A stretch of DNA of 64,000 nt from Streptomyces clavuligerus (GTDB lineage: Bacteria > Actinomycetota > Actinomycetes > Streptomycetales > Streptomycetaceae). A program made the position numbers and the translations under genes. Shown here piece after piece: positions 15,452-24,363 of this stretch. Numbering within the stretch: the first letter of the stretch is position 1; every line of letters begins with the position of its first letter. The stretch covers positions 3,720,001 through 3,784,000 of the forward strand of contig NZ_CP027858.1 of the NCBI RefSeq assembly GCF_005519465.1, read 5' to 3'. The notes beneath the pieces are model-generated. The model was not told the DNA's origin, searched no databases, and saw only the letters and a list, made by a program, of their open reading frames with translations.

Positions 15452-16939
15452 TCACATCCGCGTACCGCGTGGCCCGCCCACGGTGCCCGCGGAGGCCAGA
15501 TGGTCGCCGATGGCGCGCAGCCCCGCCAGGTCGTGCACATCGCCGGGGAGCGCGGCCACTTCCGTCACCGCCACCTCGGGGTGCAAAGCGGTGAAGCGGT
15601 CGCGGGTCCGCTGCTCGCGGGCGAGCACCTGCATCCTCTCGGCGTGCAGACGCAGCAGACCCGCCGTCAACTGCTCAGTGGTATGACCGCCCGGGACGGG
15701 GGAGTGGCCTGGGTCGGTGGGTACTGCCGGGTCGTCGGTCTTGGGGGCGTCGCACTGCTCGGGAAAGCGCGCCGGCGGCTGGGGGGAGCGTGCCGGGATG
15801 TGGGCCGCGGACAGGTCTTCGGGAGAGGTGTCCGTGGTCTCACGAACACCAGTCTTCCCTACCCCCTGATCGACAATGCGGCTTCCGTCAAGATTTTCTG
15901 ACGTAATTTCCGAGGCAAGGATCTCGGCCGCCGCGAGTGCCCGTTCGGCCGAGAGCCGGTCGGCGGCGCTGCCGTGGACCCGGTTGAGGACGAGGCCCGC
16001 CAGCGGCATCCCCTCCGCCGCGAGACGCTCGACGAAGTAGGCCGCCTCGCGCAGGGCGTCCCGCTCCGGGGCCGCCACCACCAGGAACGCGGTACCGGGG
16101 GCCTGGAGCAGCCGATAGGTGGCGTCGGCCCGGGTGCGGAAGCCGCCGAACATCGTGTCCATCGCGGCCACGAAGGTCTGGACGTCCCGGAGCAACTGAC
16201 TGCCCAGCAGCTTGCCGAGCGTCCCCGTCATCATCGACATACCGACATTGAGGAACTTCATCCCCGCCCGGCCGCCCATCCGCGCCGGAGCCACGAGCAG
16301 CTTGATCAGCTTGCCGTCCAGGAACGAGCCCAGCCGCTTGGGGGCGTCCAGGAAGTCCAGGGCGCTGCGGGACGGCGGTGTGTCGACCACGATCAGGTCC
16401 CACTCGTCGCGGGCCCTGAGCTGGCCGAGCTTCTCCATCGCCATGTACTCCTGCGTACCGGCGAAACCGGCCGACAGGGACTGGTAGAAGGGGTTCTCCA
16501 GGATCGCCCGGGCCCGGTCCGCGTCCGCGTGGGCCTCGACGATCTCGTCGAAGGTCCGCTTCATGTCGAGCATCATGGCGTGCAGCTCGCCCCCGGAGGC
16601 GCCGGGTGCGCCGCTCCCGGAGCCCGGTGCTCCGTCCTTCGGGCCCGCCGTGCCGCTCCCGGAATCCGCCGATGTGTCCCGGGGGCCGTTCGCTATGCCC
16701 TCGACGCGGCGCGGTGTGTTGTCGAGCGAGGCGATGCCCAGCGACTGGGCCAGTCTGCGGGCCGGGTCGATGGTCAGGACCACCACGCGGCGGCCGCGCT
16801 CGGCCGCCCGCAGCCCGATGGCCGCGGCCGTCGTCGTCTTGCCCACACCGCCCGAGCCGCAGCAGACGATGATGCGGGTGGCCGGATCATCGATGAGCGG
16901 GTCGACTTCGAGCGGGGTCGCCGACGCGTCCAGGGTCAT
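15452..16939 (-). CDS. ArsA-like ATPase, second of a pair
   Basis: The protein has 495 aa. The deviant Walker A is CCGSGGVGKTTTAAA (about 26-40), switch I is LTIDPARRLAQSLG and Walker B is LIVVDTPPSRSALDF, as in ArsA/Get3 ATPases. A Gly/Ser/Pro-rich insert of about 35 residues near 90-120 and a disordered region around 350-420 make it longer than the 300-350 aa core. Actinobacterial pairs of this type are not linked to arsenite pumps, and none is nearby; a membrane-protein or secretion-related role is inference. The ATG overlaps the stop of the upstream ArsA-like gene by 4 nt, so the two are coupled and may form a heterodimer. Confidence 0.82.
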   Translation of the reverse strand: MTLDASATPLEVDPLIDDPATRIIVCCGSGGVGKTTTAAAIGLRAAERGRRVVVLTIDPARRLAQSLGIASLDNTPRRVEGIANGPRDTSADSGSGTAGPKDGAPGSGSGAPGASGGELHAMMLDMKRTFDEIVEAHADADRARAILENPFYQSLSAGFAGTQEYMAMEKLGQLRARDEWDLIVVDTPPSRSALDFLDAPKRLGSFLDGKLIKLLVAPARMGGRAGMKFLNVGMSMMTGTLGKLLGSQLLRDVQTFVAAMDTMFGGFRTRADATYRLLQAPGTAFLVVAAPERDALREAAYFVERLAAEGMPLAGLVLNRVHGSAADRLSAERALAAAEILASEITSENLDGSRIVDQGVGKTGVRETTDTSPEDLSAAHIPARSPQPPARFPEQCDAPKTDDPAVPTDPGHSPVPGGHTTEQLTAGLLRLHAERMQVLAREQRTRDRFTALHPEVAVTEVAALPGDVHDLAGLRAIGDHLASAGTVGGPRGTRM

Positions 16940-17898
16940 GAACCGGTCCCTTGCTTCCGCAGTTCCTTCGCCAGTTGATAGAGCCCGGCGAGGTCGACAC
17001 CCTCACTGAGCAGGGGAAGCTCATACGAGGGCAGATCGAGCCGGTTCAGCGCGGCCCGCTGCTCGCGTTCCAGCTCGACCCGCTGGGCATGGTCCGCCGC
17101 CTGTTCGAGCAGCGGGCCCACCAAGGTGTCCGCCCCGCTCACCCCGGCCGCCGCGAGCGCCTTGGCGATCTCCGCACGCCGGTCGCCCGACGCGCTGCGC
17201 ACGGCGTCCTCGTCCAGGATGTGCGGGCGGACCATGTTCACGATCACCTTGCCGACCGGCAGCCCGGCGGCCCGTAGCTCGGCGACCCCGTCCGCGGTCT
17301 CCTGGACCGGCATCTCCTCCAGCAGGGTCACCAGATGGACAGCCGTCTGCGGGGACTTCAGTACCCGCATCACAGCCTGCGCCTGGTTGTGTATGGGGCC
17401 GAACTTCGCGAGTCCTGCCACTTCATCGTTCACATGGAGGAAACGGGTGATCCGGCCGGTGGGCGGCGCGTCCATGACCACATAGTCGTAGGCGTACGAG
17501 CCCTGCGGGGTACGGCGGCGTACGGCCTCGCACGCCTTGCCGGTCAGCAGCACATCGCGCACACCGGGGGCGATGGTCGTGGCGAAGTCGATCGCGCCGA
17601 GCTTCTTGAGGGCACGGCCCGCGCCGCCGAGCTTGTAGAACATCTGGAGATAGTCGAGGAGGGCCCGCTCGGCGTCGATGGCCAGCGCGAAGACCTCGCC
17701 GCCCCCGGAGGAGACGGCGATCTTCCGCTCCTCGTACGGAAGCGCCTCCGTCTCGAAGAGCTGGGCGATGCCCTGTCTCCCCTCCACCTCGACGAGGAGG
17801 GTCCGCTTCCCCTCCGTCGCGAGGGCGAGTGCGAGGGCGGCGGCGACCGTGGTCTTACCGGTGCCGCCCTTGCCGCTGACGACCTGGAGCCTGCTCAC
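16936..17898 (-). CDS. ArsA-like ATPase, first of a pair
   Basis: The protein has 320 aa. The N-terminus is directly the P-loop: RLQVVSGKGGTGKTTVAAA. The signature LLVEVEGRQGIAQLFE takes the place of the IDPA switch, and YVVMDAPPTGRITRFL is Walker B. It belongs to the same SIMIBI ATPase class as its partner but is shorter and more divergent. GTG 17898 was chosen because homologues start MSRLQVVSGKGG; an upstream frame extension to 17922 lacks support. It precedes and overlaps its partner, and is divergent from the DUF4177 gene. Confidence 0.82.
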   Translation of the reverse strand: MSRLQVVSGKGGTGKTTVAAALALALATEGKRTLLVEVEGRQGIAQLFETEALPYEERKIAVSSGGGEVFALAIDAERALLDYLQMFYKLGGAGRALKKLGAIDFATTIAPGVRDVLLTGKACEAVRRRTPQGSYAYDYVVMDAPPTGRITRFLHVNDEVAGLAKFGPIHNQAQAVMRVLKSPQTAVHLVTLLEEMPVQETADGVAELRAAGLPVGKVIVNMVRPHILDEDAVRSASGDRRAEIAKALAAAGVSGADTLVGPLLEQAADHAQRVELEREQRAALNRLDLPSYELPLLSEGVDLAGLYQLAKELRKQGTGS

Positions 17899-18081
17899 AC
17901 ATTCGAGCCTAACCAGTCCCACGGCGCGCTACGCACAGGCGGTGTGCGGGCTGCGTCACGCCGGGGCACGCCGGAGCGCGTCCGGCGCACGGTGGGCCCA
18001 TGGGTCCGGCGGACGGGTGCACGGCCCGTCCCGCTCCCCTCGTGAGCCGGGCGCACCCCCGGTGCGGCTACAGTCGGCCCC

Positions 18082-18240
18082 ATGACCAAGTGGGAATACT
18101 CGACCGTGCCCCTTCTCGTGCACGCGACCAAGCAGATTCTGGACACCTGGGGTGAGGACGGCTGGGAGCTGGTCCAGGTGGTCCCCGGCCCGAACCCCGA
18201 GCAGCTCGTGGCGTATCTGAAGCGGGAGAAGACCGCGTGA
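18082..18240 (+). CDS. DUF4177 small protein
   Basis: The protein has 52 aa and starts MTKWEYSTVPLLVHATKQIL. The W-E-Y start and GWELVQVVP core are typical of DUF4177, a small one-domain family of unknown function. The stop overlaps the GTG of the RidA gene (GTGA), so they form a coupled pair. Confidence 0.85.
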   Translation: MTKWEYSTVPLLVHATKQILDTWGEDGWELVQVVPGPNPEQLVAYLKREKTA

Positions 18241-18707
18241 GCGGAACGGTCGAGGCGAGGCTGGCCGAGCTGGGGCTGACCCTGCCCGACGTGGTCCCGC
18301 CGCTGGCCGCCTATCAGCCGGCCGTCGCCTCGGGCCCGTATGTGTACACGGCCGGCCAGCTGCCGATGGTGGACGGGAAGCTCCCGGTCACCGGCAAGGT
18401 GGGCGCCGAGGTCACCGCGGAGGAGGCCAAGGAGCTGGCCCGCGTCTGCGCGCTGAACGCCCTGGCCGCCGTGAAGTCCGTCGCCGGTGATCTGGACCGG
18501 ATCGCACGAGTGGTGAAGGTCGTCGGTTTTGTGGCCTCCGCGTCGGACTTCACCGGACAGCCCGGGGTGCTCAACGGCGCCAGCGAGCTGCTCGGCGAGG
18601 TGCTGGGGGACAAGGGTGTCCACGCGCGCAGCGCGGTGGGTGTCGCCGTGCTGCCCCTGGACGCGCCCGTCGAGGTCGAGATCCAGGTCGAGCTGGTCCA
18701 GGACTGA
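18237..18707 (+). CDS. RidA/YjgF-family protein
   Basis: The protein has 156 aa. The RidA fold is visible from YVYTAGQLPMVDG through VKVVGFVASASDF to ARSAVGVAVLPLDAPVEVE. RidA enzymes hydrolyse reactive enamine/imine intermediates from PLP enzymes. The canonical active-site Arg falls near SARSAVG (R in HARSAVGVA), but the long N-terminus indicates a RidA-like subgroup whose activity is not certain. The start is GTG, overlapping the DUF4177 stop. Confidence 0.85.
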   Translation: MSGTVEARLAELGLTLPDVVPPLAAYQPAVASGPYVYTAGQLPMVDGKLPVTGKVGAEVTAEEAKELARVCALNALAAVKSVAGDLDRIARVVKVVGFVASASDFTGQPGVLNGASELLGEVLGDKGVHARSAVGVAVLPLDAPVEVEIQVELVQD

Positions 18708-18777
18708 GGACCGCCGCACTCCGTGCCCGGCCGTCCCGCCGACGCCCGGACGCTGACCCGCCGGTCAGCCCGGTGAT

Positions 18778-18815
18778 GGCCCTGTGCCCATCGTTCAGCC
18801 GATGGGCACAGGGCC
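18778..18815. terminator. Terminator of DUF4177-RidA operon
   Basis: Perfect 16-bp arms surround a 6-nt loop, and the right arm is followed by TTTCC. Confidence 0.88.
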
Positions 18816-18917
18816 TTTCCCTTGCGCTCCCGCCGCTTCGCCGCCGCTCCTGCGCGGCTCTTCGGCAATCGCTTGCACCTCTCTTGACGCGGAAGTGCCG
18901 ACGGGTGTCCTCTGTTC

Positions 18918-18942
18918 ATGGATAGGAACGTTTCCTATCCAT
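18918..18942. promoter_or_regulatory. Operator-like palindrome upstream of secreted sugar dehydrogenase
   Basis: Perfect 11-bp arms (ATGGATAGGAA and its complement) surround a 3-bp CGT centre. It lies about 255 bp before the GTG of the dehydrogenase gene and is the only obvious symmetric site there. This suggests a sugar-responsive repressor site; the regulator is unknown. Confidence 0.5.
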
Positions 18943-19196
18943 CTGAATAGCCATCGGGGCCTCGCCGGGCCCCTGCCCCGCCCTGCTCGACGCACACCAT
19001 GTGCCCCCGTCCGCGTACCGAGGCAGTCTCCCCCACCGAACCACCAGGTCACCGGGTGTCCGCGCCCGGAGCCATCACGTCATCGCGCCACCCGATGAGG
19101 CATCGCCCATCCCACGGCAGCGACGGACGCCACCGGTCGCCGACGGGCCCACCCCCGCACATCGTTCCCAACGTGTCCCAGAACGTGGAGGGATCA

Positions 19197-22196
19197 GTGG
19201 CATCAACCCCCCGCCGCCGCCACCCCCGCCGTTCGCGCAGAGCGACCGGCACCCTTCTGGCAGCGGCCACCGCACTCCTGACCATGGCGCTGCCACCACT
19301 CAGCCATGCCGAGCCGGGCCCGGTGCCCGATCGGGACCGTGCCGCGCCCGTACGGTACGAGGCCGAGACCGCGACCATCTCCCAGGGCGCGGCCGAGTCC
19401 AACCACACCGGCTACTCCGGCAGCGGCTTCGTCAACTACGCCAACACCACCGGCGGCTATGTGGAGTTCACGGTGAACTCCCCGGCCGCCGGGCCCGCGA
19501 CGCTGGTTCTCGGCTATGCGAACGCCGCCTCCGCCGACCGGCCCCTGAACCTCTCCGTCAACGGAGGCGCGCCCGCGAGCCTCGCCTTCGCCCCCACCGG
19601 CGGCTGGGCCAACTGGGCCACCGTGACCACCCGGGTCACGCTCAAGGCGGGCGCCAACACCGTACGGGCCACCGCGACCGGCGCCGAGGGCGGTCCCAAT
19701 CTCGACTACCTCGACGCGACTCCCCCCGACGGCCAGGCCGCCACCGATCACGAGGCCGAGGACGGGACCGTCTCGCAGGGGGCCGTCGAGTCCAACCACA
19801 CCGGTTACTCGGGTCGCGGCTTTGTGAACTTCCAGGTGGTCACCGGCGCGTTTGTCGAGTTCACCGTCGAGACCTCGCAGCCGGCCCATGCGAAGCTCGA
19901 CTTCCGCTACGCCCTCGGGGCGACGGCCGCCCGTTCCCTGGACATCAGCGTGAACGGCGACACGGTCGCCGACGACCTCTCCTTCCCGCCCACCGGGGCG
20001 TGGACCACCTGGCGGACCGTCAGTGCCCAGGCCACCCTGCAAGCGGGTCAGAACAAGATCCGGGCGACGACGTCCTCGGGCGACGGTCCCAACCTGGACA
20101 AGCTCACCGTCACCCCGACCGGCCCCGCCGACAGCGAGCGGCCGACCGCTCCGGGCAACCTCCGCAAGGACCAGGAGCCGACGGCCTCCACCGTCTCCCT
20201 GGCCTGGGAGGCCGCCACGGACAATGTGAAGGTCGTGGCCTACGACATCTACCAGCACGGCCAGCACATGAAGGAGGTCGACGGGAACACCCTCGCCGCG
20301 ACCGTGACCGGCCTGGACCCCGAGACCTCGTACGACTGGACCGTCTTCGCCCGGGACGCGGCGGGCAATGTCTCCGTCGCCAGCAACCAGGTCACCATCG
20401 CGACCCTGCCCGCCCCGCCGGACACCGAGCCGCCCACGGCCCCGAGCGGACTGCGCTCCACCGGCAGGACCGCGACCAGCGTCGACCTGGCCTGGACCGC
20501 CTCCACCGACAATGTGAGGGTCACGGGGTACGAGATCTTCCGCGACGGGGCCCCCGCCGAGACCGCCGACGCCACGACCGGCACCGTCGCCGGTCTGACC
20601 GCGAACACCGCGTACACCTTCACGGTCCGGGCCTTCGACCTCAAGGGCAACCGGTCCGCCTTCTCCCCGGAGATCACCGTCACCACCGGTGGCTCCCAGC
20701 CCGGCGGTGTCCCCGACCCGGGTCCGGTCTCCACGATCACCAGCGGCGTCGACGTGCCCTGGGGCCTCGCCTTCCTCCCCGACGGCTCGGGCGTCTTCAC
20801 CGAGCGCAACAGCTTCAACGTCTACCGGCTCACCAAGTCGGGACAGAAGACCCTGCTCGGCAAGGTGCCCAACTCGCAGACCACGAGCGGCGAGGGCGGT
20901 CTGATGGGCGTCGAGGTCGGTCCCGGCTTCGCCGCCGACCGCTATCTCTACTTCCTCCACACCTCCTCCGAGGGCAACCGCGTCGCCCGGATGAAGCTGG
21001 AGACCAACAACACGCTCAGCGGCTACACCGTGCTCCTCCGCGGCATGGACAAGAGCAAGTTCCACAACGGCGGACGGCTCCGCTTCGGCCCCGACGGCAA
21101 GCTGTACGCGTCCATGGGCGACGCCCAGGGCCCGAGCAAGGCCCAGGACCGCAACTCCCTCAACGGCAAGATCCTCCGGATCAACCCCGACGGCAGCATC
21201 CCCTCGGACAACCCGTTCGGCAACGCCGTCTGGTCGATGGGCCACCGCAACCCGCAGGGCATCGACTTCGACTCCAAGGGCCGACTGTGGCAGGCCGAGT
21301 TCGGCGACGGCACCATGGACGAGGTCAATCTGATCCAGAAGGGCGGCAACTACGGCTGGCCGAGCTGCGAGGGCACCAACGGAAGCTGCTCCGGCTATCT
21401 CGCCCCCAAGAAGACCTGGCCGACCTCCGCGGGCTCGCCCAGCGGTCTGACCATCATCAACGACCATGTCTTCGTCGCCACCACCCGCGGCGAGCGCGTC
21501 TACCGGATGCGGATCGACAGCGGCAGCAACCTGGTCGAGCAGAAGACCTACTTCCAGGGCACCTACGACCGGCTGCGGACGGTCGAGGTCGACCAGGACG
21601 GCGACATCTGGCTGACCACCTCGTCCGACAAGGACGGCACCGGCAACAACGACCGGGTGCTGCTGATCGACATCGTCTACTCCGGCGGACCGCCCACCCC
21701 CGGCGAGTTCAAGCTCAGCAGCAGCGCCTTCAACGACAACGGCACCATCCCGTCCCGGTACACCTGTGCCGGTGACGGCTCACCCGGCCAGGACCCCTCA
21801 CCACCGCTGGCCTGGGGCGCGGGAACGGCCGGGGCGCGGGGCTACGCGGTCGTCTTCGCGGACGTCGCCAACAACGGCAACAAGCTCCACTGGGCCATCT
21901 GGGACATTCCGGCGGCCAAGCTCACCCTGCCCGAAGGGCTGGGCACCGGCTTCACCGTCCCGGGCCAGGACGGCGCGAAACAGAAGGCGATGGGGAGCGG
22001 CGCCAACGCGCAGAAGTACTTCGGCCCCTGTCCTGGCGGCTCCACCCATCCGTACACGTTCACGCTGTACGCGCTGAACACGGCCACCGTGCCGGGGATC
22101 GGCTCCGGTTCCTCGATGGCCCAGATCGAGACGGCGATCAAGGGCGCGAGTACGGCCAACGCCAGACTGCGCGGCAATTCCAACGCCGCCGCGTAG
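19197..22196 (+). CDS. Secreted CBM-CBM-FN3-FN3-PQQ sugar dehydrogenase-PEBP protein
   Basis: The protein has 999 aa. A basic signal peptide (about 1-38, RRRHPRRSRR then a hydrophobic core) leads to two carbohydrate-binding modules of CBM6/35 type, about 50-175 and 182-307, each opening EAE.. and containing ESNHTGYSG. FN3 domains span about 314-405 and 411-500. A soluble PQQ-dependent glucose/sorbosone dehydrogenase beta-propeller covers about 510-825, with DVPWGLAFLPDG, HNGGRLRFGPDGKLY and MGHRNPQGIDFD. From 831 to the end is a YbhB/YbcL (PEBP) domain, with RYTCAGDGSPGQDPSPPL and KLHWAIWDIP. It probably oxidises sugars or polysaccharide ends outside the cell while tethered to glycan. GTG 19197 follows GGAGGG; the frame is open upstream but without a better start. 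Confidence 0.88.
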   Translation: MASTPRRRHPRRSRRATGTLLAAATALLTMALPPLSHAEPGPVPDRDRAAPVRYEAETATISQGAAESNHTGYSGSGFVNYANTTGGYVEFTVNSPAAGPATLVLGYANAASADRPLNLSVNGGAPASLAFAPTGGWANWATVTTRVTLKAGANTVRATATGAEGGPNLDYLDATPPDGQAATDHEAEDGTVSQGAVESNHTGYSGRGFVNFQVVTGAFVEFTVETSQPAHAKLDFRYALGATAARSLDISVNGDTVADDLSFPPTGAWTTWRTVSAQATLQAGQNKIRATTSSGDGPNLDKLTVTPTGPADSERPTAPGNLRKDQEPTASTVSLAWEAATDNVKVVAYDIYQHGQHMKEVDGNTLAATVTGLDPETSYDWTVFARDAAGNVSVASNQVTIATLPAPPDTEPPTAPSGLRSTGRTATSVDLAWTASTDNVRVTGYEIFRDGAPAETADATTGTVAGLTANTAYTFTVRAFDLKGNRSAFSPEITVTTGGSQPGGVPDPGPVSTITSGVDVPWGLAFLPDGSGVFTERNSFNVYRLTKSGQKTLLGKVPNSQTTSGEGGLMGVEVGPGFAADRYLYFLHTSSEGNRVARMKLETNNTLSGYTVLLRGMDKSKFHNGGRLRFGPDGKLYASMGDAQGPSKAQDRNSLNGKILRINPDGSIPSDNPFGNAVWSMGHRNPQGIDFDSKGRLWQAEFGDGTMDEVNLIQKGGNYGWPSCEGTNGSCSGYLAPKKTWPTSAGSPSGLTIINDHVFVATTRGERVYRMRIDSGSNLVEQKTYFQGTYDRLRTVEVDQDGDIWLTTSSDKDGTGNNDRVLLIDIVYSGGPPTPGEFKLSSSAFNDNGTIPSRYTCAGDGSPGQDPSPPLAWGAGTAGARGYAVVFADVANNGNKLHWAIWDIPAAKLTLPEGLGTGFTVPGQDGAKQKAMGSGANAQKYFGPCPGGSTHPYTFTLYALNTATVPGIGSGSSMAQIETAIKGASTANARLRGNSNAAA

Positions 22197-22242
22197 CACC
22201 GTCGCCCATGGAGAACACCCCGCAGGCGGGAAGCGCGGGAAG

Positions 22243-22270
22243 GGGGCGGCCGGAGACCACCGGCCGCCCC
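22243..22270. terminator. Terminator of sugar dehydrogenase gene
   Basis: Eleven-bp GC-only arms surround a 6-nt loop, 46 bp after the stop codon. Confidence 0.8.
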
Positions 22271-22315
22271 GGCGCCGCGCCCCGGTGCGGACCACGGGAG
22301 CGCGTTCGCTCGTAT

Positions 22316-22329
22316 GTTCCACGTGAAAC
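22316..22329. promoter_or_regulatory. parS-like ParB binding site
   Basis: GTTCCACGTGAAAC matches the Streptomyces parS consensus GTTTCACGTGAAAC at 13 of 14 positions. It lies in the intergenic region before the NUDIX gene. parS sites cluster within several hundred kb of oriC, where this syntenic region would lie. Confidence 0.65.
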
Positions 22330-22486
22330 ATCGCCGCCCGCGACAGAGGCCCTCGTGAGGGAGGACGCCCCGGCCGGAGAACACCCGCGCCCGGAACCCG
22401 CCCCGGGCCGGGCCCCGCCCGGCCGGAGCGCCCCGGGCCGCTGGTGGCCTCTCGAACATCCGGGCGCGAGCGTCTAGCATCCGCCC

Positions 22487-23353
22487 ATGTCCCAAGGTCA
22501 GTGGTACCCACCGGAGTGGCCCGAACGGGTCCGCGCCCTGGTGCGCGGCGAACTCACCCCCGTACCGCCCAGGCGGGCGGCGACCGTGATGCTGCTGCGT
22601 GACACGGCCGGGGGTCCTCCCGCCGTCCATATGCTGCGCCGCCGCACCTCCATGGCCTTCGCCGGGGGCGCGTACGCCTACCCGGGCGGCGGGGTGGACG
22701 ACCGGGATGCCCGGCCGGTCCGCTGGGCGGGTCCCTCCCGCGCCGCCTGGGCCGCCCGGCTGGGGGTGGACGAGGCGTCCGCCCAGGCCGTGGTCTGCGC
22801 CGCCGTACGGGAGACCTTCGAGGAGGCGGGGGTCCTGCTCGCGGGAGTCACCCCCGACACGGTGATCGGGGACACCACCGGCGCGGACTGGGAGGCCGAC
22901 CGACAGGCGCTGGTCGACCGGAAGCTGTCGTTCGCGGAGTTCCTGGACGGCCGCGGGCTGGTGCTGCGCTCGGACCTGCTCGCCGCGTGGGCGCGCTGGG
23001 TCACCCCCGAGTTCGAGTCGCGACGCTACGACACCTGGTTCTTCGTCGCCGCGCTCCCCGAGGGCCAGCGCACCCGGGAGGTGTCGACGGAGGCCGACCG
23101 TACGGTGTGGACCTCCGCCGCCGACGCCGCCGCGGGCTACGACCGGGGCGAGCTGCTGATGATGCCGCCCACCATCGCCACCCTGCGGGCGCTCGCCCCC
23201 TACGCCACCGCGGCGGACGCGGTCGCCGCCGCTGCCGCCCAGGATCTGGCGCCCGTGCTGGCCACAGCCACGACGGAGGGGGACGAGGTGGTCCTGAGCT
23301 GGCCCGGGCACACGGAGTTCACCCGGCACATCCCGCTGGGAGGCCCGCGATGA
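22487..23353 (+). CDS. NUDIX hydrolase
   Basis: The protein has 288 aa. The NUDIX box is split by a long insert: GGAYAYPGGGVDD near 65, and AAVRETFEEAGVLLAG near 105-120 supplies the RE..EE metal-binding helix. This long form, with an insert between the glycine strand and the helix, resembles the NUDT19/RNA-decapping-like group; the substrate is unknown. The stop overlaps the ATG of the next gene by 4 nt, making a two-gene operon with the MBL-fold hydrolase. Confidence 0.85.
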   Translation: MSQGQWYPPEWPERVRALVRGELTPVPPRRAATVMLLRDTAGGPPAVHMLRRRTSMAFAGGAYAYPGGGVDDRDARPVRWAGPSRAAWAARLGVDEASAQAVVCAAVRETFEEAGVLLAGVTPDTVIGDTTGADWEADRQALVDRKLSFAEFLDGRGLVLRSDLLAAWARWVTPEFESRRYDTWFFVAALPEGQRTREVSTEADRTVWTSAADAAAGYDRGELLMMPPTIATLRALAPYATAADAVAAAAAQDLAPVLATATTEGDEVVLSWPGHTEFTRHIPLGGPR

Positions 23354-24180
23354 CCGACGCGGCGGCGCTGCCAGGACAGCCCCGGGGCGGGGTGCTCTCC
23401 GGCCCCGCCACGGCCCGGGCGGTCAATGTGCTCGCTCCCAACCCGTCCGCGATGACCCTCGACGGGACCAACACCTGGATTCTCTCCGAGCCGGACTGCG
23501 AGTCGGCCGCCGTGGTCGACCCCGGCCCCCTGGACGAGTCCCATCTGCGGGAGGTCGTCGCGACCGCCGAACGGGCGGGCAAGCGGATCACGCTGACCCT
23601 GCTCACCCACGGCCACCCCGACCACGCCGAGGGCGCCGCCCGCTTCGCCGAGCTGACCGGTACGCCGGTCCGCGCCCTGGACCCGCGGCTGCGACGGGGG
23701 GACGAGGGACTGAGCGCGGGGCAGGTGATCCAGGTCGGCACCCTGGAGCTGAGGGTCGTGGCCACCCCCGGTCACACCTCGGACTCGCTCAGCTTCCATC
23801 TCCCCGCCGACCGGGCCGTGCTCACCGGGGACACCGTCCTGGGGCGCGGCACGACGATGGTCGCCCACCCGGACGGACGGCTCGGCGACTACCTCGACTC
23901 GCTGCGGCGGCTGCGCTCGCTGACGGTGGACGACGGGGTGCGCACGGTGCTGCCGGGGCACGGCCCGGTACTGGAGGACGCCCAGGGGGCGATCGAGTTC
24001 TATCTGGCCCACCGGGCCCATCGGCTCGCCCAGGTGGAGACGGCGGTCGAGAACGGCCATCGCACGGCCGCCGAGGTGGTGGCCCATGTCTACGCGGACG
24101 TCGACCGCGGACTGTGGCCCGCCGCCGAGCTGTCCGTCCGGGCCCAGCTGGAGTATCTGCGGGACCACGGTCTGATCTGA
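23350..24180 (+). CDS. MBL-fold hydrolase
   Basis: The protein has 276 aa. The metallo-beta-lactamase signature LLTHGHPDHAEG supplies HxHxDH, TPGHTSDSLSF supplies the third His, LTGDTVLG the bridging Asp, and VLPGHGPVL the last His. The group resembles LACTB2-type hydrolases (endoribonuclease or thioesterase activities are known in the family). There is no signal peptide. It is translated in coupling with the NUDIX gene, whose product may act on related substrates. Confidence 0.85.
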   Translation: MTDAAALPGQPRGGVLSGPATARAVNVLAPNPSAMTLDGTNTWILSEPDCESAAVVDPGPLDESHLREVVATAERAGKRITLTLLTHGHPDHAEGAARFAELTGTPVRALDPRLRRGDEGLSAGQVIQVGTLELRVVATPGHTSDSLSFHLPADRAVLTGDTVLGRGTTMVAHPDGRLGDYLDSLRRLRSLTVDDGVRTVLPGHGPVLEDAQGAIEFYLAHRAHRLAQVETAVENGHRTAAEVVAHVYADVDRGLWPAAELSVRAQLEYLRDHGLI

Positions 24181-24257
24181 CGCTCCGCGGGCGGGCCACG
24201 ACGGGCGGCCCCCGACGGCGCGGAGAACGAAAGGCGCAGCACGGGAGGCACAGGACG

Positions 24258-24292
24258 AAGGGCCCGTCCGGAGTGGTTCCGGGCGGGCCCTT
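24258..24292. terminator. Bidirectional terminator between MBL and crp genes
   Basis: Fourteen-bp arms (one G-U position) surround a 7-nt loop, between convergent stop codons at 24180 and 24364. Confidence 0.85.
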
Positions 24293-24363
24293 CGCGAAGC
24301 CGAAGCGACGACCGGCGGCCGTCTGCCGGTGGCCGTCGACCGACGGTCGTCCGGCCGGACGGG

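Larger units (their letters stand above)
18708..19196. other. Intergenic region with terminator, operator-like palindrome and leader
   Basis: This 489-bp gap holds the RidA terminator (18778-18815), an odd palindrome (18918-18942) and a leader of about 250 nt before the secreted dehydrogenase. No gene was seen. Confidence 0.6.

Noticed and set aside
15452..17898. Arsenic resistance operon
   Set aside because: The ArsA-like pair lacks arsB, arsR and arsC neighbours, and the switch sequence of the first protein differs from true ArsA.
19001..21775. Plus-strand frame of 924 codons inside the sugar dehydrogenase gene
   Set aside because: It is a +1/+2 shadow of a gene with clear domains; Arg/Gly/Pro-rich, with no domain.
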